Of a stretch of 14,535 nucleotides of DNA, positions 7,751-14,535 are shown in pieces. Below the pieces are notes generated by a model, which was given only the letters and a program-made list of their open reading frames with translations, was not told the DNA's origin and did not search any database. This DNA is from Geosiphon pyriformis. Its lineage: Eukaryota; Glomeromycota; Glomeromycetes; Archaeosporales; Geosiphonaceae. The stretch lies in the NCBI GenBank assembly GCA_016748015.1, contig JAAOMT010000660.1, forward strand, positions 16,473-31,007. The letters are read 5' to 3'. Both the position numbers and the translations under genes were made by a program. Within the stretch, counting starts at the first letter, position 1. Each line of letters opens with the position of its first letter.

Positions 7751-10189
7751 CATTTTCGTAATCAAAAATTGAACAGTCTTTACCCACTTCCCTCTCCTCA
7801 TTTTAGAATAATAAACATGTATATGCACAATGAAAATTTCAATAGAATCTCAAAAAGTTAGCTTCGGTGCAAAGAAAATATAATAATTTTTCCTGCATCA
7901 TCATCAAAAATTATCTATCTCGGAAAAATTCTTAATCTACAATTTTCCTATCAGGAAATAATTATCAATAGGAGTGCTGATTTATATTTTCCTCTTGTCG
8001 CAATAAATTAAGAAAAGCGTTTTGGATAATAAATTTGATAAGAAAAATAATTGAGTTGACTATTTTCAACAATAATAAATGATTAAGATCGGTTTTTTTT
8101 AATACTCTATACACATAAATTATTGACAACTCCATAATGATTAGAAATCAAAAAGAAATTTTTATTCGAGTAATAAGTTGAGAATAACTGAACTCAAAGT
8201 TTTTCAGTATTCCGTATTTACCGAAAAATTGAAAAAGCAAAAAAATAATAATTAAAACCTTGTTTTAAATTTTTAAAATACAATACATTAAAAAATGTTT
8301 CAGAAGAATGTAATCACAAGAAACATGTTATATGAACGGTGTTTCGTAAAGATTGATTAATAATAAATTTGTTACAATATTTTTACTATTTATTTTTGTT
8401 TGTTTGGTATATGGTATAGTATAATTCAGGAAAAATTTTTGAAAAAAACAAAAAAGAAAAACTTTATCTATGTTTAATAGAATGAAAACGAACTGTTATA
8501 TGATTTGTTTGGACATGTTTAAATATTGATTCATTTTAAAATAAATTTAAGATTTGGAATTTTAAATATGAACTCATTGCTAGGTTATAATTTAATTTAA
8601 TTTGATTTGATTTGAAATTTTTTAAATTTAAATTATCAAAAGAATCTTTATGAAATTTTTTATACTGTTTATAACTTTTTTCATTGAGAAAATATATAAA
8701 AGATTTATTTTTGAACTTTGAAAATTTTAATTAAATAAAAAATTGTAATAATTATTCATAAATAATAAAATTAAAGAGAAAAAATAATTTTTTTTAGTCC
8801 CTTTTTTTGATTTTACTTTAAAGAAAAATATATATATATATATATTTGAATTTTAATTATTAAAATAAGTTTTGTTAACAGGACAAACACAATTTTATAC
8901 AAATAAAACTTAAAATTTTTCACTTTAAAATTTTACTTCACAATGCTTAATTATAATACTCTTCAAATATATTATCAGACCCAATACATTAGATGAAATT
9001 ATCAGTTCACAAGAGATCATTAATTAAGATATTCATATTATTTAGTAATAGCAATTACCTTTATAATTAATTCTCAAAAAAATGAAAGCCCATTAATTAA
9101 TCCAATGTTAACAGAGATAAAGAACAATATAGTTTTTTTTATTTAAGTATGGCTAAATTTATTATATTAAATGGTTACAGTTTTAGCCTTTGAAATTTAA
9201 AGATGAACCGATCTGATTCACAGATATTAACGTTTATGCGCTTTGAATAATTTCGTATCGATTTTAAGACTTTTATGAAAATAAATTAATTATACGAAAA
9301 AATTTTTCACAACAATAACCTTATTCCACATAGACTTCAAAAATTTCAAGAATATTTACATTTTATACAAAGTATTGGATTAAAAACTTCTTGATCTTTG
9401 TAATTATCAGACTTTTAAGTGTAAAGGAATAAAAAAGATTCTCCTGGAAAATATCTCAAAAGACTAATTAAAAAAGAAAACTATTATTAATTGAATTCAT
9501 TATTTTAGCAATATTCAAAAATTCTCTGCTTTTAGAAAATTGAAGATCCTAGACTTTATTTGACAAATAAAAATTTCAGTTTTAATAATAAATGATACTA
9601 TACTCTTAATCTTTTTATAAAAATTTTGTTATTTATAAGTTTTAAAAATTTTTATTTCATAAAGTCTTACTCATATTGAGTATCAATAAATTTTTAATTA
9701 AAGGAATCTTAAGAGATATTTAATTTATGTATATATCTTTAGCATTTATTTTTAGATTTTGATACTTTATGAATACATCATGCAATAAATATTTTTAAAT
9801 TAATCCTTTGAAACAAATTTCAATATATATATATATTTAAATACTATTTTATTAAGATATTCCGATTTTTTAATCCGCGTTCAATTCAATATAAATTCTT
9901 TAATTCCTTGTGTATATATATATATTTTATTTAATTATTACAATAGTAATAGAAATAAATTTAATCAGTAAACTTCTTGGTACCTATCTTAAAATTTCAA
10001 GTTCACTTAATTATGTTAAAATTTTTTCCTTACTATAAAAATCTAAATAAGATGTTTCCGTTATCAGAAAGAATAAATAAGCCGAAGAGTTGATCCAAGT
10101 AAAACGTCATATATGATATCGACATTTATGAAAATTAAAAAACTTGGAACTAAAAAGTTTGTGAAGAATCGAAATCCTAATCTCATGGT
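7751..10189. other. Very AT-rich 2.4-kb divergent intergenic region
   Basis: No ORF with a recognisable motif is seen on either strand. It contains (TA)n tracts at 8828-8845, 9822-9837 and 9912-9925. The block aactcattgctaggttat at about 8571 is close to the block aactcattattgctaggtta at about 7020, just past the prodomain-like gene, which may mark an old local duplication. The region separates the two divergent genes and presumably holds both promoters. Confidence 0.7.
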
Positions 10190-10197
10190 TATAAATA
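10190..10197 (+). promoter_or_regulatory. TATA box (TATAAATA) of the lipase-like gene
   Basis: TATAAATA lies 75 bases before the chosen ATG at 10265. It is the same octamer as before the cupredoxin gene. Confidence 0.6.
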
Positions 10198-10264
10198 AAG
10201 TAAAAATAATTCAGACAAAATTGTGATTTCAAAAAATTCTTTCCTTAACTTCTCATTTTCAATA

Positions 10265-11925
10265 ATGGAAAACAATATAACCATGTCCTTCAATAACAAA
10301 ATAGAAACTAAAAGATATTCTTCTTATCTTAACCAAAAGCAAAATTTTTTCTTCAAATTTTTTCTCCTGTCAATATCAGTTACTATCGTTTTGGTTTCTG
10401 TGCCAACCAATGCAACGCCTTTATCGCAATTCACTAAACGCCAACTAAGCGATCTAGTTGCTTTTCAAATGGAATCATCTCCAACCTCTAATCTCGGTGA
10501 AAATAATGATTTAACATTTGATTTAGGACAAAATACCTTTCCACAGACAGATATTTTTGGCATGAACAAGAATTTAGAAACTAGTACTGGTCAAAAAGTT
10601 GGAGCACTACCAAATAGCTTAGATCAGTCTAACAATGAAAATCAAAATATTTTCCAAATTGGAAATAATCTAGGTTTTGATTTAAGTTCCTTTGATAACC
10701 AGGTTCCAGTCGGTTCTACATCTCGAGCTATAACTGATATGGCTAGTCTTCCTCAAGATCAATTTTTTGAAAATAATAATAATCTTTCATCAGACGAAAC
10801 AAATTCACAATTTTTGGCTTTTACTGACCAGCCCTCATCAAACGAGAATGAGTTCGGCCAATCTAATACAGGTGGTTTTGATATCGCAGCAGCTTCCGGA
10901 GGGAAATCACTAGTAGATCGAGCTCTTGAAAACGAGCTCGCAAAATACGCCAAATATGCAAGTGATGCGTATTGTCCAGATACCGAAATGCATGTGATCA
11001 CCGGAAATATGCGAGGTAAAATTTCCTAAATTTTCAAAAGAAATTATTCAAAAATCAATTAATAAGTTTTATACTCTTTCTTTTAATAGCTGCAGTCATA
11101 GATAATTTCAATGGATTACTAGTGATCATTTTTCAAGGAGCCATTCACGCAACTGATAATGCCCTTTTTCAGGATAGTGCAATGGTCGATTTTCCCCTAG
11201 CACCCAATGCCAAAGTTCATCATGGCTTTTATGCTGCCGTTAATTCTGGAAAGAAAAATTTAGTCAACTTCTTTAAAAACACCGCAGGTGTTACCTCTGA
11301 CTCAAATGTGATATTGACTGGTCATAATTCTGGTGGTGGTATGTTATTTTTAATTCTATTGAGCAAATTAAATATCACTTTTACGAATAAAAGTCAGGTA
11401 AACGATTAAAAATATTTAAATTTCCCACAGCCCTGGCATTATTTTCGGCACTTCTAGTATTAAAATCAGAGCTCAAGCCCAAAACTATTCAGATTTTTAC
11501 CTATGGTCAACCACGTGTCGGAAATAAAGGATTCGCTGAATATGTTAACCGAGAAATTCCAGACTTGTATCGTGTGATAAATGGCAAAGATACTGTGGCG
11601 AATAGTCCCAGTAGAGGTTCAACAGGATGGGTGCATCATGAAAAAGAATATTGGATTGATCCTAAATCGAAAAAAACGTATAGTTGTCCTGGGACGTTTG
11701 ACGGCAGTGGAAATTTTGTTGATGAGAGTCAAGTATGTCGCATCATATATACTGAATATATAATTTTAAATGACCCAATGCGAATTTCTTAATTTACTTT
11801 CCTTTTTTATTTAGGAATGCTTAAATGCTCCAGGTCAATATAATTCAGCATTGAATGCTGGTCCATATTTCTCCATCACAATGGGGAAAACTTGTCTGCC
11901 ACCGGGAAGAAGGCCGCGATGTTAA
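10265..11925 (+). CDS. Secreted class-3 lipase-fold protein with altered catalytic Ser and His (probable pseudoenzyme)
   Basis: Four exons, 10265-11015, 11090-11338, 11431-11732 and 11815-11925, join to 470 codons; all introns (74, 92 and 82 bases) are GT..AG and phases agree. ATG 10265 is the first ATG in frame (the frame opens earlier only with GTG); the ATG at 10283 is an alternative. Residues 28-47 are a signal segment and a KR at 58-59 marks likely propeptide cleavage. Residues 60-220 are N/Q/S-rich. From about 225 a class-3 lipase fold follows: VIIFQGA (262-268), KVHHGFYAAV, TGHNSGGALALFSALL, FTYGQPRVGN, NGKDTV and AGPYFSI. In active relatives the elbow is GHSxGG; here residues 328-333 are G-H-N-S-G-G, so Asn330 holds the nucleophile site. 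The triad Asp is kept (Asp387). The His three before Y-F is Ala449. The oxyanion segment is QGA rather than RGS/RGT. The fold seems intact but lipase activity is unlikely. AATAAA signals follow at 12105 and 12113. Confidence 0.93.
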
Positions 11926-12235
11926 ACTTTCAAATTTTTGTACAGAATCAACCGTATTTTTTTCTCTTCCAACAGAATTTTCAAGTTTAGAAGACTTACT
12001 TTTTTCGAATTTAATCCTTTAAAATTTCATTAGAGTAGCTCTTTGAAAAGACTAAAGTTATATTGTATTTATCCAAGTATTTTCTTAATTCTTATCCTCG
12101 TCTGAATAAATTAATAAAATAATTGATTTTAAAAATAATTAATTTTTTATATTTACAAAATTTTTTGAAGAGATCTAAAGGTCTTTGTAATAATAAACTT
12201 TGGTATATGCCAACAAATACTGTATGTATTACATA
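11926..12235. other. 3' flank of the lipase-like gene
   Basis: AT-rich. It holds two AATAAA signals (12105-12110 and 12113-12118), about 180 bases past the stop, and runs into the palindrome beside the Tc1 element. No gene is seen. Confidence 0.6.
12105..12118 (+). terminator. Tandem polyadenylation signals of the lipase-like gene
   Basis: AATAAA occurs twice, at 12105 and 12113. They are the first clear signals after the stop at 11925. Confidence 0.45.
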
Positions 12236-12239
12236 CAGT
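12219..12239. repeat. Perfect 9-base palindrome at the Tc1 element edge
   Basis: ACTGTATGT, a 3-base ATT centre and ACATACAGT form a perfect inverted repeat. Its right half ends in TA followed by CAGT, which would be the target TA and the outer end of the Tc1 element. Confidence 0.8.
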
Positions 12240-12346
12240 CTGGTAAGAAAAAAATTGGAAATATAAAAATAATTACTATGTCTTAACTAATGTACCAAAT
12301 TACATAAAACAACTATTATTAGAAAGTCAAATACCATATAATTTTA

Positions 12347-13301
12347 TTAAAAAAAATTAATAGGAAATTCTTTCCTCATTGATCCTACTAACCTAATTAA
12401 GGTAGATTCAGGAATATCTTGCCACTCTTCCCCCATAAATTTCTCTAATTCACTACGATTTTGAGGCATTCTTTTTAACAATAGCCCAAAGGTTTTCTAT
12501 TGGGTTTAAGTTGGGACTATTAGATGGCCACCCCAACAAATCAGTTGTATTCTCAGCAATAAACTCTTTGGCAAGCTTGCTAGTATGCTTGAGGTCATTA
12601 TCTTGTTGGAATCGCCAATTATACCCCAGCATTGCTCTAATTTCAGGTAAGTGGTTACGAAGAATATCTATATAAAATTGAGCATTCATTATTTGAACAA
12701 AACAGAATTAATTAGTCTTTCCTTTTTCGTAGAAACCCCCCCCCCCCCCCACGTGAGAATTTTTGTTCGATCGTTAGGCATAGGACGAATTGGTCGAGTA
12801 CCTTTATGCCAACGTTTTACCGTGTTTTGAAAAAGTTGAAAAGATGTTTCGTCAGTAAAAACTGTTCTTTTCCAATCATCGTTCAGGTGTTTTTGGGCCC
12901 ATTCTACACGTTTTCGCTTATGCTCTTCGGTCAGCATTGGAGTTGCTCTAGGAAAACTTTTTTTATAATTAAGGTTGGATAAATGGTTTTGAATAGTAAC
13001 ATGAAAAACATTTATTCCCTTCTTAGCCAACTTTATTGCTAAATATCTAGACGAAACTGAGGAATCTCTACTATTAATCTGCCCTAATACTCTCGAAGAA
13101 TTTCCCGTAATCTTTCTTGGCCGACAATTACCACTCGCATGCTTTATTGTTCCTTTTTTTTGAGTTTTTCGAGGATATTATAGATTGTAGAAAGAAGTAT
13201 ATTCGTTTTATTCTGTATTTCTTTCGCCTTACGTATTCCTTGCTTCCAAAAATGTAATAAGACTTGCCGTTCCGTTGCGTTTCTTGCTTTGAAGTCGGCA
13301 T
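12347..13301 (-). pseudogene. Broken Tc1/mariner transposase
   Basis: The reading starts near ATG 13301 (MPTSKQE...) and ends at TAA 12347-12349. In order it shows a helix-turn-helix region (STIYNILEKLKKKG, then a GRPRK-like NCRPRK), the VFTDETSF block with the first catalytic Asp, a WGG block, QQDND with the second Asp, and SPNLNPIENLW with the catalytic Glu exactly 34 residues after it (DD34E). A C-terminal LEKF...EEW..IPES tail follows. It is dead. An early frame change lies between the MPTSKQE start and the helix-turn-helix frame. A shift occurs at an A8 run (13154-13161, minus-strand reading), another at a G15 run (12736-12750), an in-frame TAA lies about 12707-12709, and a fourth shift occurs at an A5 run near 12475. 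Several breaks lie in homopolymers and could be sequencing errors; the TAA cannot be explained that way. Confidence 0.88.
12736..12750. repeat. C15/G15 homopolymer inside the transposase
   Basis: Fifteen consecutive C on the plus strand occur where intact relatives code for Trp-Gly-Gly. It is exceptional in such AT-rich DNA and is either an expanded tract or an assembly error. Confidence 0.95.
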
Positions 13302-13520
13302 TTCAAAGAAAAGTTTTAAAAAAAACTATTAGTTAATACGCGAGAAAATATTTTTAGAGCTCAGCCACTTACCTAATATTCTGTTTCCATTTTTACCATC
13401 ACAAAACTTACCAAAAATGATTAAACCAAACGCAATCTTAGTAGATTCATATTGTCGATTGAAACTGGTAAAATACTACATGTAATTTGAAAAGTATAAA
13501 TGAATTATATCTGATCAAAA
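13302..13520. other. Transposon 5' flank up to the adapter sequence
   Basis: Contains the candidate right end of the Tc1 element, then AT-rich DNA with no visible gene, ending at the Tn5 mosaic end. Confidence 0.6.
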
Positions 13521-13539
13521 AGATGTGTATAAGAGACAG
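13521..13539 (+). other. Tn5 mosaic-end (tagmentation adapter) sequence: likely artefact
   Basis: The 19 bases AGATGTGTATAAGAGACAG are identical to the Tn5 mosaic end used in tagmentation libraries. The orientation, mosaic end then insert, is that of a tagmented fragment's start. The inverted repeat copy begins at the very next base (13540). A chance exact 19-mer is very improbable, so this marks unremoved adapter and a chimeric join. Confidence 0.93.
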
Positions 13540-14535
13540 GATATAGAAAAGATAATTGACAAATATGGCGAGCTTCAACATACAAGGGTATTAAGAATCT
13601 TAGCAAAGAAGATTCTAATAACTCCCTTAGTATTACAAAAGTAATACCTGTCACTCGCTAGTCAATCATCACAAATGCCTCGGTAACCACGCTGGATTAT
13701 GCCCTCTTACATCTAAACTATCCCCACCCACTCCTGCAAAAGGCATGGATAACAGACTAACAATCATCAATTCCTCACCACCTAACCCTGAAATTTAATT
13801 TCAGTTATTTGGTGATCAATGTTTTATTCCATTTTCGTTATTCGTTTATTCGTTTATTCGTTTATTCGATATTGTTGAGTTGTTGGTGTTTCTTTGTACC
13901 GGTTATAGGTGTTTATGTTCGTGAGTTGGTGAACGCCGGTAATTTCGTCCTTGTTATAGGTGTTTATGTTCGTGAGTTGGTGGATGCCGGTAATTTTGTC
14001 CTGGTTATGTTCGTGAGTTGGTGAACGCCGGTAATTTCGTCCTGGTTATGTTCGTGAGTTGGTGGACGCCGGTAATTTCGTCCTGGTTATGTTCGTGAGT
14101 TGGTGGACGCCGGTAATTTTGTCCTGGTTATGTTCGTGAGTTGGTGGGCGCCGGTAATTTCGTCTTTGTTATAGGTGTTTATGTTCGTGAGTTGGTGAAC
14201 GCCAGTAATTTGTCATTAGGAGCCGATAGTGGGTTCGCCCTAAATAAGCAAAAGACAAGAGTAAATCACATTAAACATAACAATATTACCTTTCTCCTTG
14301 ATAGTATTAGTCCTATATAGGATAAAATTTGCTTGAATGGCAAAGAACACCTCTTTATATATTAAATTGCCTCTAATTTGTTGATTTTGACATTAGATTG
14401 TTTATTAAAACCTACGCGTTTGTATTTCACACGAATACATGAATACAAGGGTGCCAGAGTTTTTACTATGTCATCATTAAACGTGTTTTCATATTTCGAA
14501 AATAATACTATGCAGATCCTCATGACTTTTTTTTT
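13540..14535 (-). repeat. Right, inverted copy of the minisatellite-bearing repeat unit
   Basis: Reverse complement of 2098-630. It keeps the two hairpins, the 8-base repeat (three copies here), the minisatellite (7 units), the intron-like segment and the TATA box, and ends at the window edge in the T9 tract matching the A-run at 629. It lacks the 43-base block found at 712-754 in the left copy. Scattered substitutions show it is not a simple re-read of the left copy; it may be an allele or paralogue. Its attachment to the Tc1 side is doubtful because of the adapter at 13521-13539. Confidence 0.9.
13899..14216. repeat. Minisatellite, 7 units (right copy)
   Basis: Seven units with the core gttcgtgagttggtg are present; long (51) and short (41) forms are mixed, with four short units in a row in the middle. 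The plus strand reads VIGVYVRELVDAG-like periods for the long units only. In this copy the third 8-base repeat upstream shifts the frame relative to the left copy, so the ORF starting near 13809 is not a conserved protein. Confidence 0.93.

Larger units (their letters stand above)
12236..13383 (-). mobile_element. Degenerate Tc1/mariner (DD34E) transposon
   Basis: The element is defined by the decayed transposase inside it. Candidate inverted ends are cagtctggtaag at 12236-12247, preceded by TA, and the reverse-complement-like cttacctaatattctg at 13368-13383; a shared ttaactaat block lies inside each end. The match is weak and there is no clear TA on the right, so the exact limits are uncertain. 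Confidence 0.5.

Noticed and set aside
10223-10264. Earlier start of the lipase-like protein
   Set aside because: The frame opens there only with GTG; the first ATG is at 10265, 75 bases after a TATA box.
11565-11792. Separate small ORFs in the lipase region
   Set aside because: The 11565 frame is exon 3 of the lipase-like gene reading through its intron; the 11581 frame is a shadow.
10265-11925. Calling the lipase-like gene a pseudogene because of the lost triad
   Set aside because: All exons are open, splice sites are canonical, and the fold motifs are well kept, so an intact pseudoenzyme fits better than decay.
630-14535. Giant transposon with long terminal inverted repeats (Polinton- or Starship-like)
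   Set aside because: The inverted arms are joined through an exact Tn5 mosaic end, no integrase, polymerase or tyrosine recombinase lies between them, and arm limits are set by the adapter and the window edge.
1-14535. tRNA or rRNA genes
   Set aside because: No cloverleaf with a GGTTCGAATCC-type B box and no rRNA-like conserved block was found by eye.

Overview
The window looks like nuclear DNA of an AT-rich fungus, most likely an arbuscular-mycorrhizal (Glomeromycotina) or related Mucoromycota species. The evidence is short spliceosomal introns with GT..AG ends, TATA boxes about 70-125 bases upstream of start codons, a small blue-copper serine-rich GPI protein, a class-3 lipase-fold gene, a decayed RlpA-like/double-psi beta-barrel (DPBB) gene and a decayed Tc1/mariner transposon. 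The assignment is inference from gene style, not from a database match.

Layout: 1-140 and 3873-4225 are diverged direct-repeat copies. 630-2098 is a repeat unit that carries a 16-unit minisatellite, a TATA box and hairpins; a second copy with 7 units lies inverted at 13540-14535. 3035-3715 is a broken DPBB secreted-protein gene (+). 4546-5478 (-) is a three-exon cupredoxin with an S/T/N-rich stalk and GPI signal. 6055-6189 (+) may encode a tiny secreted peptide. 7062-7640 (-) and 10265-11925 (+) are divergent genes separated by about 2.6 kb of very AT-rich DNA. 12236-13383 (-) is a dead Tc1 element.

The most interesting biology is the divergent pair. The + gene is a secreted protein with an N/Q/S-rich prodomain, a dibasic KR site and a class-3 lipase fold. 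Two catalytic-triad positions are altered although all four exons are open: the nucleophile elbow reads GHNSGG instead of GHSxGG, and the catalytic His position before the YF motif is Ala. The - gene encodes only a prodomain-like module and aligns collinearly with the lipase-like prodomain (shared TG...LP, SN..NQ.F and ST.R.ITD...QF motifs at nearly the same residue numbers). This suggests a secreted pseudoenzyme plus a stand-alone prodomain paralogue.

A major caution concerns assembly. Positions 13521-13539 are exactly the 19-base Tn5 mosaic end used in tagmentation libraries, and the inverted copy begins at the next base. The join between the Tc1 element and the right arm, and therefore the large inverted-repeat architecture, is probably a library or assembly artefact. 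The two arms themselves differ in sequence and repeat number, so they probably represent two genuine copies or alleles.
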